Of a DNA stretch of 64,000 nt, positions 46,680 to 56,867 are shown piece by piece; within the stretch, counting starts at the first letter, position 1; each line of letters starts with the position of its first letter. Under the pieces are notes generated by a model. The model was given only the letters and a program-made list of their open reading frames with translations, did no database searches and was not told the origin of the DNA. The translations under genes were made by a program, and so were the position numbers. This DNA is from Tardiphaga sp. vice304 (GTDB lineage Bacteria; Pseudomonadota; Alphaproteobacteria; Rhizobiales; Xanthobacteraceae), in assembly GCF_007018905.1 (NCBI RefSeq), contig NZ_CP041402.1:2282001-2346000 (forward strand), in the 5' to 3' direction.

Positions 46680-47933
46680 ATGACGGAATTGAAGGCGGAT
46701 GTGCTGGTGCTCGGCGCCGGCATGGTGGGCGTGTCGGCGGCGCTGCATCTGCAGGCGCGCGGCCGCAACGTCGTGCTGGTCGATCGCAATGAGCGGGCCG
46801 GCGAAGAGACCAGCTATGGCAATGCCGGGCTGATCGAATGCGCCTCGGTATTCCCCTATATGTTTCCGCGCGATGCCGGCCAGATCCTGAAATACGCGAT
46901 GAACCGGTCGCCCGACGTGCATTATCACCTCGACGCGCTGCCGGGCTTCCTGCCGTGGATGGTCCGCTATTTCCTCAATTCGTCGCCGCAAGGATCGCTG
47001 CGCAGCGCGCTCGCTGCACTGCCGCTGATCCAGCGCAGTTTGCAGGAACATCAGGCGCTGATCGAGGAAGCCGGCGTGCCGGAACTGCTGCGCCGCACCG
47101 GCTGGATCAAGCTGTTCCGTTCCGAAAAGACGATGGAGAAGAGCCTCGGCGAACTGGCGCGCGACCGCGACTACGGCATCGAGGGCCACGTACTGAACGC
47201 TGCTGCCATCGCCGACAAGGAACCCAACCTGTCCGGCGATTTTGCCGGCGCGATTCATTGGCCGACGCCGGGCTTCATTCCCGATCCCGGCGCGCTGGCA
47301 AAGGCCTATGCCAAACTGTTCATCCGCAAGGGCGGCCGTTTTCTCGCCGCCGACGCGCGAACCCTGACGCAGGGCGACGGCGGCTGGCGCGTCGCGGGCC
47401 CCGGCGGCGCGCTGGTCGCGCGCGACGCGGTGGTGGCGCTGGGTCCGTGGTCGGACGAGGTCTACCGGCCGCTCGGCTATGCCATCCCGATGATGACCAA
47501 GCGCGGTTATCACATCCATCTTTCGCCGTCCGGCAATGCGGTGCTGCATCACCCGGTGCTCGACACCGACAACGGTTACCTGCTGGCGCCGATGAACCGC
47601 GGCATCCGGCTGACCACCGGCGCCGAATTCGCCCGCCGCGACGCGCCGCCGACGCCTGTGCAGGTCGAACGCACGCTCCCCATTGCGCGAAAAATGTTTC
47701 CGCTCGGCGAACAGATCGAGCCGAAGCCGTGGATGGGATCGCGGCCGTGCCTGCCGGACATGCTGCCGGTGATTGGGCGGGCGCCTCGTCACAAGGGTCT
47801 GTGGTTCGATTTCGGCCACCAGCACCACGGCCTGACGCTGGGCCCGGTCAGCGGGCGTCTGCTGGCCGACATGGTGACGGGCGTCACGCCGTTCACCGAT
47901 CCCAGTTCGTTCGCCGTCGAACGCTTCGGCTGA
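46680..47933 (+). CDS. FAD-dependent amino-acid oxidoreductase (DadA-like)
   Basis: A 417-aa DAO-family enzyme. The dinucleotide fold VLVLGAGMVGVSAALHLQAR is followed by VVLVDRNERAGEETSYGNAG, typical of D-amino-acid dehydrogenases, and the C-terminal WMGSRPCLPDMLPVIGRAPR and FDFGHQHHGLTLGPVSG close the FAD site. It probably oxidises D-amino acids or similar amines. It is divergent from the peptide importer, with a 233-bp gap in which I see no clear operator. Confidence 0.9.
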   Translation: MTELKADVLVLGAGMVGVSAALHLQARGRNVVLVDRNERAGEETSYGNAGLIECASVFPYMFPRDAGQILKYAMNRSPDVHYHLDALPGFLPWMVRYFLNSSPQGSLRSALAALPLIQRSLQEHQALIEEAGVPELLRRTGWIKLFRSEKTMEKSLGELARDRDYGIEGHVLNAAAIADKEPNLSGDFAGAIHWPTPGFIPDPGALAKAYAKLFIRKGGRFLAADARTLTQGDGGWRVAGPGGALVARDAVVALGPWSDEVYRPLGYAIPMMTKRGYHIHLSPSGNAVLHHPVLDTDNGYLLAPMNRGIRLTTGAEFARRDAPPTPVQVERTLPIARKMFPLGEQIEPKPWMGSRPCLPDMLPVIGRAPRHKGLWFDFGHQHHGLTLGPVSGRLLADMVTGVTPFTDPSSFAVERFG

Positions 47934-48030
47934 TCCTTCGCAACCGCACGCGACCCGCTCGGCTTGCATCGGAGCTGCGACCGTGGCGATACTGCGCCGC
48001 CGCGCGTGTGCGTCGATTGAGGAGCGTTCG

Positions 48031-48282
48031 ATGAAAGTAACCGTTGTCATGGACTGCACGCCTGAAGAGGCGCGGGCGTTCCTGGGCCTTCCCGACGTGC
48101 AGCCGATGCAGACCGCGATGATGGAGCAGTTGCAGGGGAAGATGATGGCCAACGTCGACAAGTTCTCCCCGGAATCGCTGATGCAGAGCTGGTTCACCTT
48201 CGATCCCAAGATGGGTGAGAAGTTCCAGGAGCTGTTCCTCAACATGGCGACCCTGGGGACGCGGCCCGCGGAGAAGAAGTAG
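48031..48282 (+). CDS. DUF6489 small protein
   Basis: An 83-aa protein starting MKVTVVMDCTPEEARAFLGL, with DVQPMQTAMMEQLQGKMMAN and WFTFDPKMGEKFQELF. GGAG precedes the ATG. It is conserved in related bacteria; function unknown. The Met-rich amphipathic middle suggests a helical, perhaps oligomeric protein. Confidence 0.8.
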   Translation: MKVTVVMDCTPEEARAFLGLPDVQPMQTAMMEQLQGKMMANVDKFSPESLMQSWFTFDPKMGEKFQELFLNMATLGTRPAEKK

Positions 48283-48304
48283 CTCGCGCTTACGGCGGAG
48301 CCGT

Positions 48305-48479
48305 TCACCCTCCCCTGGAGGGGGAGGGTCGGTGCATCGCATGCGAAGCATGCTGTGCACCGGGCTGGGGTGACAGCGTTAGAGGATGACGTAAGCTCTT
48401 CACCCCATCGCACCGCCGTCACCCCACCCCGAGCGCGCCTGACGGCGCACTTCACCCTCCCCCTCCAGGGGAGGGTGAA
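48305..48479. repeat. Palindromic repeat, CACCCTCCCC/GGGGAGGGTG family
   Basis: ACCCTCCCCTGGAGGGGGAGGGT at the left and CACCCTCCCCCTCCAGGGGAGGGTG at the right, with GCATCGCATGCGAAGCATGC and CACCCCGA/TGGGGTGA-type pairs between. It fills the gap between DUF6489 and the epoxide-hydrolase-like gene and reaches into the ribosome-binding region of the latter. Confidence 0.75.
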
Positions 48480-49410
48480 GAGGAGCCCGCGATGATCGAC
48501 ATGCCGCCGCTGCATTTCGCCGAGGTCAACGGCATCCGGATGGGCTATTACGATTCCGGCCCGATCAGTGACACGCCGCCGATGTTGCTGTGCCACGGCT
48601 GGCCGGAGCTGGCGTTCTCCTGGCGGCACCAGATCAAGGCGCTGGCCGCGGCCGGCATTCGTGTCATCGCGCCGGACCAGCGCGGCTTCGGCGCGACCGA
48701 CCGGCCCGAGCATGTCGAGGATTACGACATCGCACATCTCATCGCCGACCTCGTCGGGCTGCTCGATCATCTGCAGATCGACCGCGCGATCTTTGTCGGC
48801 CATGACTGGGGCGGCTTCGTGGTCTGGCAGATGCCGTTGCGCTACCCTGATCGCGTCGCCGGCGTGGTCGGCATCAACACGCCGCATCTAGCAAGGGCAC
48901 CGGTCGATCCAATCGCGATCTATCGCAAGCGATTTGGCGACACGATGTACGTCGTCCAGTTCCAGGACTCGCAGGAGCCGGACCGGATCTTCGCGGAGAA
49001 TGTCGCAACCACCTTCGAGGTGTTCATGCGCAAGCCGATGCCGCTGGCGCCCGGCGTCGCGGCGGCCAGGCCCAATCTGGCGTTCCCGCAACTGGTCGAG
49101 GCCTATGACGCGGCCAAGGACCGAAGGCTGCCGATCCTCACGGACGAAGAGAAGCAGGTGTTCGTCGAGACCTATACCGCAACGGGCTTCACCGGCGGCA
49201 TCAACTGGTATCGCAACATCACGCGCAACTGGGAGCATTCCGCCGATCTCGACCACACCGTGCGTGTGCCGGCTCTGATGATCATGGCCGAGCACGACGC
49301 CGTGCTGCCGCCGTCGATGGCCGACGGCATGGAGAGGCTGGTACCGGATCTGGAGAAGCATCTGGTCCGCGACAGCGGCCACTGGACCCAGCAGGAAAAG
49401 CCCGACGAGG

Positions 49411-50400
<990 letters not shown>

Positions 50401-50558
50401 ATGACATGAGATTTCTGAAAAACGAAAGTGACAAGCGCGTCATCGCCCGCGCTTATCGCCGCAGCGGTGAACGGAGTGTTGTTAACTTCGAATTGTGACA
50501 GCGTTTATGACAGCGCTTTATGACATTGGAACCGAAGAGGTGACGCCCCGTCCTCTCC

Positions 50559-50710
50559 GGTCGTCCCCGCCTAGCGCGCCTTCGGCGCGCGCGGCGCGGG
50601 GACCCATAGCCTCTGTCCTCACAATCGAAGCGCGGCTTCTCGCCGAGTTACTTCGATCGCGCGCCGTCTTAATTCGGCGTGTATGGGTCCCCGCGTTCGC
50701 GGGGACGACG
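50559..50710. repeat. Palindromic repeat, CGTCCCCGCCTAGCGCGCC family (copy 2)
   Basis: GTCGTCCCCGC at one end and GCGGGGACGAC at the other are complementary; GGGGACCCATA and TATGGGTCCCC pair inside. It takes up about half of the 363-bp gap between the hydrolase gene and the acyl-CoA synthetase gene. The rest (50401-50558) has no gene; it contains TTATGACAGCG-like direct repeats (GACAGCGTTTATGACAGCGCTTTATGAC) of unknown meaning. Confidence 0.78.
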
Positions 50711-50763
50711 TGGAGATTGGATAATCTGTAGCGTTCAACATACCTAACCTTAGGCCCGCTGGT

Positions 50764-52338
50764 TTAGTTCACCTGCCGCTCCCTTCCTTCCCAATAGGGA
50801 TCGCGCAGATGGCGCCGCAGGATCTTGCCGGATGCGTTGCGCGGCAATGCGGCGATGAAGTCGATCGACTTCGGCGACTTGAAACCGGCGATGCGCTCTT
50901 TGGTGAAGCCAATCAGTTCGGGCGCGCTGAGGCTCTTGCCGGGCTTCAATACCACCACCGCCTTGACGGCCTCGCCCCAGGTCTCGTCCGGGACGCCGAC
51001 GACGGCGACTTCGGCGACATCGGGATGGTCGCAGATCGCGCTCTCGACTTCGGCGGGGTAGATGTTCTCGCCGCCGGAGATGATCATGTCCTTGATGCGG
51101 TCGTGAATGTAGAGAAAGCCGTCAGCGTCGAGATAGCCGGCGTCGCCGGTGCGCAGCCAGTTGTCGGCATCCAGCGTGCGCGCGGTGGCGTCCGGCTGGT
51201 TCCAGTAGCCCGCCATGTTGGAGCCCGAGCGCGTCGCGATCTCACCGACCTCGCCTGTCGGCAAGGGTCGGCCGTCGGCATCGAGGATCGCAATCTCGAC
51301 GCCGGGCAGCGCGCGGCCGGCGGCGCGCATGCAGGCGCGGCCCTCGACATGGTCCTCCGGCGCCAGCACCACGATGGTGCCGGTGGTCTCGGTCATGCCG
51401 TACATCTGCACGAAGCCGCAGCCGAACACCTCGATGCATTCCCTCAGAAGCGCGGCGGGGATCGGCGAGGCGCCGTACAGGATGTAGCGCAGTTTCGAGA
51501 AATCCATCTCGCGGGCGCGCGGCTGCCGCACGATGAACTGCATCGCCGCCGGCACCAAAAACAGTTTCGAAATGCCATGCTGCGCGAAATCGTCGAGCAC
51601 CTTGCCGGGATCGAACTCCCGCGCGATCACGCCCTTGGCGCCGTGGTACAGGCCGAACACCGCCCAGCCGATGCCGCCGATGTGGAACATCGGCATGGCC
51701 ACCAGCGAGACGTCGTCCGCCGTCCACCGGTTCCAGTCCGGCGGGTCGTTTTCGGCGATGCGCAGCAGCGACAGGAAATTATCGTGCGTCAGCATCGCGC
51801 CTTTCGGCTTGCCGGTGGTGCCCGAGGTGTAGAGCTGGATCGCGATGTCATCGGTCGCAAGCGGCGTCATCGGGTCGGTGTCGCTTTGTGCGTCGCGCCA
51901 GCTACGGAAGTCCGGCCATTCCGAGGCGCCGCCTTCGGTGGTCATGACCACGCGCACATCGGGAATTTCCGGCACGAGGTCGCGCACCTGCTCGACGAAT
52001 TCCGGGCCGACGAACAGCATCCGGGCCTGGCAGTCACGGATGATGAAGGCGATCTCGGGCGCGGCCAGCCGCCAGTTCACCGGCGCCATCACCACACCCG
52101 CCTTGATCGCGCCGAGCAGCAGCTCGAGGAAGACGTCGCTGTTCTTGCCGAGATAGGCGATGCGCTCGCGCGGTTTGATGCCTTGCGCGATCAGCCCGTT
52201 GGCCACACGGCTGGCATGTTCATCCAGCGTGGCGAAGGAAGTCGGGTGCCCCTCGAACACCAGCGCGGTGGACGGGCCCCGCAACTTCGCCTGAAGCCGG
52301 ATGACATCGGCGAGCGTCGCCGCTTGTGAAACGCACAT
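50764..52338 (-). CDS. AMP-forming acyl-CoA synthetase (copy 1)
   Basis: A 524-aa adenylate-forming enzyme that activates a fatty or other carboxylic acid to its CoA thioester. The P-loop-like A3 motif is YTSGTTGKPKGAML, A5 is QMYGMTETTG, A7 is WLRTGDAGYLDADGF, A8 is RIKDMIISGGENIYPAEVE, and the A10 lysine is in PRNASGKILRR. GGGGGGAG precedes the ATG. It is alone between repeats, near other acyl-CoA genes. Chain length cannot be told. Confidence 0.93.
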   Translation of the reverse strand: MCVSQAATLADVIRLQAKLRGPSTALVFEGHPTSFATLDEHASRVANGLIAQGIKPRERIAYLGKNSDVFLELLLGAIKAGVVMAPVNWRLAAPEIAFIIRDCQARMLFVGPEFVEQVRDLVPEIPDVRVVMTTEGGASEWPDFRSWRDAQSDTDPMTPLATDDIAIQLYTSGTTGKPKGAMLTHDNFLSLLRIAENDPPDWNRWTADDVSLVAMPMFHIGGIGWAVFGLYHGAKGVIAREFDPGKVLDDFAQHGISKLFLVPAAMQFIVRQPRAREMDFSKLRYILYGASPIPAALLRECIEVFGCGFVQMYGMTETTGTIVVLAPEDHVEGRACMRAAGRALPGVEIAILDADGRPLPTGEVGEIATRSGSNMAGYWNQPDATARTLDADNWLRTGDAGYLDADGFLYIHDRIKDMIISGGENIYPAEVESAICDHPDVAEVAVVGVPDETWGEAVKAVVVLKPGKSLSAPELIGFTKERIAGFKSPKSIDFIAALPRNASGKILRRHLRDPYWEGRERQVN

Positions 52339-52439
52339 GGTCTCCCCCCTTGGTTTTATTAGTTGGGGAGAGTGTGAGGTGGTCCGTTCAACCTGACAAG
52401 GTGAGAAAGGTGCTGCGATGCGGCAAGGACGTCGCGTTG

Positions 52440-52606
52440 CCCCCTCACCCGGCGCTGCGCGCGCCGACCTCTCCCCGCCGGGGAGAGGTGGTTGAGCGTC
52501 GTTGCACCAATCAGGATTGTTCGTGCAATGACGCGCCGTTCACCTCTCCCCGCCGGGGAGAGGTCGACCCGGCAGAGCGAAGCGACGCCGGGGCGGGTGA
52601 GGGGGC
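52440..52606. repeat. Palindromic repeat, CACCTCTCCC/GGGAGAGGTG family
   Basis: Two CCTCTCCCCGCCGGGGAGAGG hairpins flank an AT-richer centre, and CCCTCACCC / GGGTGAGGGG form the outer pair. It is closest to the element at 18421. It fills most of the 304-bp gap between the acyl-CoA synthetase and SDR genes. Confidence 0.75.
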
Positions 52607-52642
52607 TGAAGCGCAGCGGTTTTATAAACCGAAGGCCGCCTG

Positions 52643-53515
52643 CTACCCCCGTGCCGCCTTGTCCTTGTCGTTCTGCGCCTTGATGCTGTCGCGCGCGGCG
52701 GTCCAGTCGGCGTCGGACCATTCGCGGAGCTGATAGAAATTGCCGCCCATCGCGAGCGCCTGCGCGCCGTCCATCGCGATGGTCTCGCCCGAGATCCAGT
52801 CGCAGCCGCCGGAGATCAGGAACACCGCGAGGTTCTGCAATTCCTCCATCTTGCCGACCCGGCCCATCGGATTTTGCGCGCGGGTACGGGCGCCGGCCTC
52901 GTCGCCGGGCTTGATGCGCTTGCTCATGCCCTCGGTCGGGATCTCGCCGGGAGCAATCGTGTTGAGGCGGATGCCGTAGCGGCCCCATTCGGTCGCCAGC
53001 GACATCGTCATGGCGTGGATCGCCGACTTGCTCATGGTCGAGGGCACCACATAGGGGCTGCCGTTGCGCACCCACGTCACGGTGATCGACACCACGTTGC
53101 CGGGCGTCTTGCCGGCAATCCAGCGCTTGCCCACCGCATGCGTCACGTAGAACGTGCCGTGCATCACGATATTGGCCACCGCGTCGAAGCCGCGCGGCGT
53201 GAGGTCCTGGGTGCGGGCGATGAAATTGCCGGCGGCATTGTTGATCAGGTCGGTCAGCGGCTTCTCGGCAAAGATGCTCTCGATCATCGCATCGACCGCG
53301 GCGGCATCCGCGATGTTGACGCCGTGGCTGGTGACCTTGCCGCCATACTCCGCCATCAACTCGGTGGCGGTCTCGTCGCACACGCTCTTGCGGCGGCCGC
53401 AGATATGCACGTCGGCGCCGAGTTCGAGGAAGCGCGCCGCCATCGATTTGCCGAGGCCGGTGCCGCCGCCCGTCACCAGAATGTTTCGCCCTGCGAGAAG
53501 CTGTGCATTGAACAT
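52643..53515 (-). CDS. SDR oxidoreductase, 2,4-dienoyl-CoA reductase-like
   Basis: A 290-aa Rossmann enzyme. NAD(P) motif is LVTGGGTGLGKSMA, then NNAAGNFIART. The catalytic region is VVSITVTWVRNGSPYVVPST followed by MSKSAIHAM: the lysine is present, but the usual YxxxK tyrosine is a serine. This pattern, with GSPYVVPS, fits the 2,4-dienoyl-CoA reductase branch of SDRs, which lack that tyrosine. AGGA precedes the start. It is divergent from the crotonase gene with a palindromic site between. A role in unsaturated fatty acid breakdown is inferred. Confidence 0.87.
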   Translation of the reverse strand: MFNAQLLAGRNILVTGGGTGLGKSMAARFLELGADVHICGRRKSVCDETATELMAEYGGKVTSHGVNIADAAAVDAMIESIFAEKPLTDLINNAAGNFIARTQDLTPRGFDAVANIVMHGTFYVTHAVGKRWIAGKTPGNVVSITVTWVRNGSPYVVPSTMSKSAIHAMTMSLATEWGRYGIRLNTIAPGEIPTEGMSKRIKPGDEAGARTRAQNPMGRVGKMEELQNLAVFLISGGCDWISGETIAMDGAQALAMGGNFYQLREWSDADWTAARDSIKAQNDKDKAARG

Positions 53516-53548
53516 GGAAGTGTCCTGCTCTAAGAGGTTGCTGCCGGG

Positions 53549-53568
53549 TTAGTTAGGCGATTGACTAA
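53549..53568. promoter_or_regulatory. Imperfect inverted repeat TTAGT-N10-ACTAA
   Basis: TTAGTTAGGCGATTGACTAA has matching 5-bp ends and CG at the centre. It lies midway between the divergent SDR and crotonase starts, as expected for a regulator that controls both. The protein that would bind is unknown; a TetR-type fatty-acid regulator is possible. Confidence 0.5.
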
Positions 53569-53626
53569 ATCCCGACAACGCTTTTCTGTGAAGCGAATAA
53601 AAACAAGTCTGGGGAGGAAACGCCCA

Positions 53627-54436
53627 ATGCAAGATCGCGTCACCGTATCGATGGTGGACGGCGTCGCCGACGTCCGACTGAACCGCGCCGACAAGATGAA
53701 TGCGCTCGATGTCGCGATGTTCGAGGCGCTGGTGGCGACCTCGGCGCGGCTTGCCGTGGAAAAGGGGCTGCGGGCGGTGGTGCTGTCGGGCGAGGGCCGG
53801 GCGTTCTGCGCCGGGCTCGACATGGGGCGCTTCGCGGCCATGAAGGCGCACGGCGGCGAGGGCATTCCAGGCGCGCCGAAGCGCGACCTCGCGGCGCGCA
53901 CTCATGGCCTCGCCAATCATTCCCAGCAGGCGGTGTGGGGCTTTCGCCAACTGCCGGTGCCGGTGATCGCGGCGGTGCATGGCGTGGCGCTCGGCGGCGG
54001 CTTCCAGCTCGCCCTCGGCGCCGACCTGCGTTTTCTGGCGCCGGATGCGCGGATGTCGATCATGGAGATCAAATGGGGCCTGGTGCCGGACATGGCGGGC
54101 ACGCCGATCCTGGCCTCCCTCGTGCGCGACGATATCCTGCGTGAGCTGACCTACACCGGCCGCGTGTTCTCGGCGCAGGAAGCGCTCAGCTACGGCCTCG
54201 CCACAAGGATCTGCGACGATCCGCATGCCGAAGCGATGGCGACCGCGCGCGACATCGCCGGCAAGAGCCCGGACGCGATCCGCGCCGCCAAGCGCATGCT
54301 CAACAATCTCTGCGTCGATCCCGGCCCGGCATTGCTCGCCGAATCCGTCGAGCAGGCCGCCCTGATGGGCCAGCCCAACCAACTCGAGGCCGTCCGCGCC
54401 AATATCGAAAAGCGCGCGCCGAACTTTGTGGACTGA
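53627..54436 (+). CDS. Crotonase/enoyl-CoA hydratase-family protein
   Basis: A 269-aa crotonase-fold enzyme. Oxyanion segments are GRAFCAGLDMGRF and GVALGGGFQLALGAD. The second catalytic glutamate is kept (MSIMEIKWGLVP), but the first (GGG-x-ELA in true hydratases) is Gln (GGFQLA), so it may be an isomerase or another crotonase type. GGGGAGGAAA precedes the ATG at 53627; the longer frame to 53561 is not needed. It acts on a CoA thioester in fatty-acid breakdown. Confidence 0.88.
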   Translation: MQDRVTVSMVDGVADVRLNRADKMNALDVAMFEALVATSARLAVEKGLRAVVLSGEGRAFCAGLDMGRFAAMKAHGGEGIPGAPKRDLAARTHGLANHSQQAVWGFRQLPVPVIAAVHGVALGGGFQLALGADLRFLAPDARMSIMEIKWGLVPDMAGTPILASLVRDDILRELTYTGRVFSAQEALSYGLATRICDDPHAEAMATARDIAGKSPDAIRAAKRMLNNLCVDPGPALLAESVEQAALMGQPNQLEAVRANIEKRAPNFVD

Positions 54437-54452
54437 ACGCTGCGCCCTCCGC

Positions 54453-54573
54453 CGTCATTGCGAGGTCAGGGAAAGCCAGTTGGCTTTCCCCTTGCGAAGC
54501 GACGCGGCAATCCAGAGCCACAAACTCGGCAAGGACTGGATTGCTTCGTCGCAAGGGCTCCTCGCAATGACGG
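54453..54573. repeat. Palindromic repeat, CGTCATTGCGAGG family (copy 2)
   Basis: CGTCATTGCGAGG and CCTCGCAATGACG at the ends, with GGGAAAGCC/GGCTTTCCC and CGGCAATCCAG/CTGGATTGC inside. Longer than the 44729 copy by the GGGAAAGCCAGTTGGCTTTCCC insert. It separates the crotonase and second acyl-CoA synthetase genes. Confidence 0.82.
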
Positions 54574-54611
54574 GGAGAGGCTGTATCAAAAATAACAAAC
54601 TGGAGACGTCC

Positions 54612-56153
54612 ATGACCTCCAATCTCTTCAAAGGCGTCATGTCAGGCGAGCGGCGGCGCGGGTTCGATGCGATCAACGAGCGCGCTGCGCGCATCGCCGG
54701 CGGTCTGCACCGGCAGGGCGTCAAGCCCGGCGACAGCGTCTGCATATTGATGCGCAACGACATCGCGTTTCTCGAAGCCGCCTATGCGGTGATGCAGCTC
54801 GGCGCCTATGCGGTGCCGGTGAACTGGCACTTCAAGCCGGAGGAGATCAGTTACGTCATCAAGGACTCCGGCACGAACATCCTGATCGGCCATGCCGACA
54901 TGCTGCACCAGCTGCGCGAGGCGATCCCCGAGGGCATCATCACACTCAGCGTCGCGCTGCCGGCTGAAATTCTCGCGAACTACAAGATCGATCCGGCGCA
55001 CACCGGCACGCCCGACGGCGCGATCGATCTGGAAACGTGGCTGCAAGAGCAGGCGCCGTATGACGGGCCGAAGCAGCCGCAGCCGCACAACATGATCTAC
55101 ACGTCGGGCACCACCGGCCACCCCAAGGGTGTCCGACGTTTCGCGCCGACGCCGGAGCAGGCGGCATCGACCGACGCGATGCGCGCCCGCGTCTATGGCC
55201 TCAAGCCTGGTTCGCGCGCGCTGCTGCCGGGGCCGCTGTATCACTCCGCGCCAAATGCGTTCGGGCTGCGCGCCGGCCGGCTCGGCGGCGCGCAGGTCTT
55301 GATGCCGCGCTTCGAGCCGGAGGAATTTCTGCGCATCATCGACGAGCAGCAGATCGACACGGTGTTCATGGTGCCGACCATGTTCATCCGGCTGATGAAG
55401 CTGCCGCATCACACCCGCGGCAAATACGACATGTCGTCGCTGCGCCATGTCATCCATGCCGCAGCCCCGTGCCCGGCCGACGTCAAGCGCGCGATGATCG
55501 ACTGGTGGGGCCCGGTGATCCACGAATTCTACGGCTCGACGGAATCCGGCGCGGTGACCTTCGCCACCTCCGAGGATTCGCTGAAAAAGCCCGGCACGGT
55601 CGGCCGCATCGCTGATGGCGCCGAACTGCGCTTCCTCGACGATGACGGCCATATACTGCCGCAGGGCGAGATCGGCGAGATCTATTCGCGGATATCCGGC
55701 AATCCGGATTTCACCTATCACAACAAGCCCGACAAGCGCGGCGAGATCGAGCGCGACGGCTTCATCACCTCGGGCGACGTCGGCTATATCGACGAAGACG
55801 GCTACGTCTTCATCTGCGACCGCAAGCGCGACATGGTGATCTCCGGCGGCGTCAACATCTACCCCGCCGAAATCGAATCCGCGCTGCACGCCGTCGCCGG
55901 CGTGCATGATTGCGCGGTGTTCGGCGTGCCCGACGAGGAATTCGGCGAGGCGCTGATGGCGGTGATCGAGCCGCAGCCCGGCGTGGTGCTGGATCTGGCT
56001 TTGGTCCGCGCCGAGCTGAAAAAGGCGCTGGCGGACTACAAGGTGCCGCGGCTGATCGTGATCCAGGCAAATTTGCCGCGCGAAGATTCCGGCAAGATAT
56101 TCAAGCGCCGTCTGCGCGATCCGTATTGGGCGAAGGCGGGACGGGCGATCTGA
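54612..56153 (+). CDS. AMP-forming acyl-CoA synthetase (copy 2)
   Basis: A 513-aa adenylate-forming enzyme. A3 is IYTSGTTGHPKGVRR, A5 is HEFYGSTESGAVTF, A7 is GFITSGDVGYIDEDGYV, A8 is RKRDMVISGGVNIYPAEIES, and the A10 lysine is in PREDSGKIFKRR. The N-terminus begins GVMSGERRRGFDAINERAA, a form typical of one acyl-CoA synthetase subgroup of these bacteria. GGAG precedes MTSNLF. It is downstream of the crotonase gene, with a repeat between; likely the activating step of the same pathway. Confidence 0.93.
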   Translation: MTSNLFKGVMSGERRRGFDAINERAARIAGGLHRQGVKPGDSVCILMRNDIAFLEAAYAVMQLGAYAVPVNWHFKPEEISYVIKDSGTNILIGHADMLHQLREAIPEGIITLSVALPAEILANYKIDPAHTGTPDGAIDLETWLQEQAPYDGPKQPQPHNMIYTSGTTGHPKGVRRFAPTPEQAASTDAMRARVYGLKPGSRALLPGPLYHSAPNAFGLRAGRLGGAQVLMPRFEPEEFLRIIDEQQIDTVFMVPTMFIRLMKLPHHTRGKYDMSSLRHVIHAAAPCPADVKRAMIDWWGPVIHEFYGSTESGAVTFATSEDSLKKPGTVGRIADGAELRFLDDDGHILPQGEIGEIYSRISGNPDFTYHNKPDKRGEIERDGFITSGDVGYIDEDGYVFICDRKRDMVISGGVNIYPAEIESALHAVAGVHDCAVFGVPDEEFGEALMAVIEPQPGVVLDLALVRAELKKALADYKVPRLIVIQANLPREDSGKIFKRRLRDPYWAKAGRAI

Positions 56154-56172
56154 GGCGCTGCCGTAGCGACGT

Positions 56173-56793
56173 TCAAACGCCGGGGGCTTTGGGCAGGCCG
56201 CTCCGCAGCCCGTTGACCAGCGCGCCGAGGGTGGCGGCCCGCAGTTTCTCGAAACCCGGTTCGGCGGCGAGTTGACCCGCGAGCTGCAAGACGATCAGCC
56301 CGTGCAGGCTGGCCCAGAATACATGCCCGATGATCTCCGGCTCGCCGGTTAGGAAGCCGCCCCTGACCAAATCTTCGACATGGCGGGTCATGGTTCCGCG
56401 CGCCTGCTCGATGGCGGAATCGAGCTCCGGATATCGGCCGCGCTCCACCGGCGCCATGTCGAACATCAGGCGATAGAGATGCGGATGGGCGAAGGCGAAG
56501 GCGACATAGGCGTCACCGACGGCGCGCGAATGCGCAACGGTGTCGCCCGGCGCCGAACGCGGCGCCTCGAGCTCGGCGGCAAAGCGCCGGAACGCCGCGG
56601 CGCGAACGGCGGCGATGATGTCGACCTTGTCCTTGAAGTAGCGGTAGGGGAGCATCGGGCTGCAGCCGGCTTCGGCGGCGAGGTCGCGCATGGTGAAGTC
56701 CGGCCCGCCACGGCGCAGGATCAGATTCTCCGCCGCCGCGCATAGCCGTTGCTTGAAGTCGTCGACTTCCGATCGGGAAAGCGCCCGCGGCAT
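56173..56793 (-). CDS. TetR-family regulator
   Basis: A 206-aa protein. The N-terminal helix-turn-helix (about residues 15-60) is DFTMRDLAAEAGCSPMLPYR then YFKDKVDIIAAV, and the C-terminal half is a TetR ligand-binding domain with AHPHLYRLMFDMAPVERGRY. GGAGG precedes the ATG. It is divergent from the CrtI-like oxidoreductase gene; a TTTAC-N3-GTAAA operator pair lies in between. It probably represses itself and that gene. The ligand is unknown. Confidence 0.9.
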   Translation of the reverse strand: MPRALSRSEVDDFKQRLCAAAENLILRRGGPDFTMRDLAAEAGCSPMLPYRYFKDKVDIIAAVRAAAFRRFAAELEAPRSAPGDTVAHSRAVGDAYVAFAFAHPHLYRLMFDMAPVERGRYPELDSAIEQARGTMTRHVEDLVRGGFLTGEPEIIGHVFWASLHGLIVLQLAGQLAAEPGFEKLRAATLGALVNGLRSGLPKAPGV

Positions 56794-56841
56794 CCCACCT
56801 CCAGAAAACCATCTGGTCTCCTGATACGCTGATTCCTGTTA

Positions 56842-56867
56842 TTTACAATGTAAATTTACAATGTATA
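56842..56867. promoter_or_regulatory. Tandem TetR-type operators TTTACAATGTAAA
   Basis: TTTACAATGTAAA (perfect palindrome about one base) is followed directly by TTTACAATGTATA, shifted by 13 bp. They lie between the divergent TetR and oxidoreductase genes. The core TTTAC-N3-GTAAA is the same as that before the TetR gene at 29511. Confidence 0.8.

Noticed and set aside
46644..48887. A 747-codon minus-strand frame across DadA-like, DUF6489 and hydrolase genes
   Set aside because: It crosses three well supported plus-strand genes and a repeat, and reads as low-complexity.
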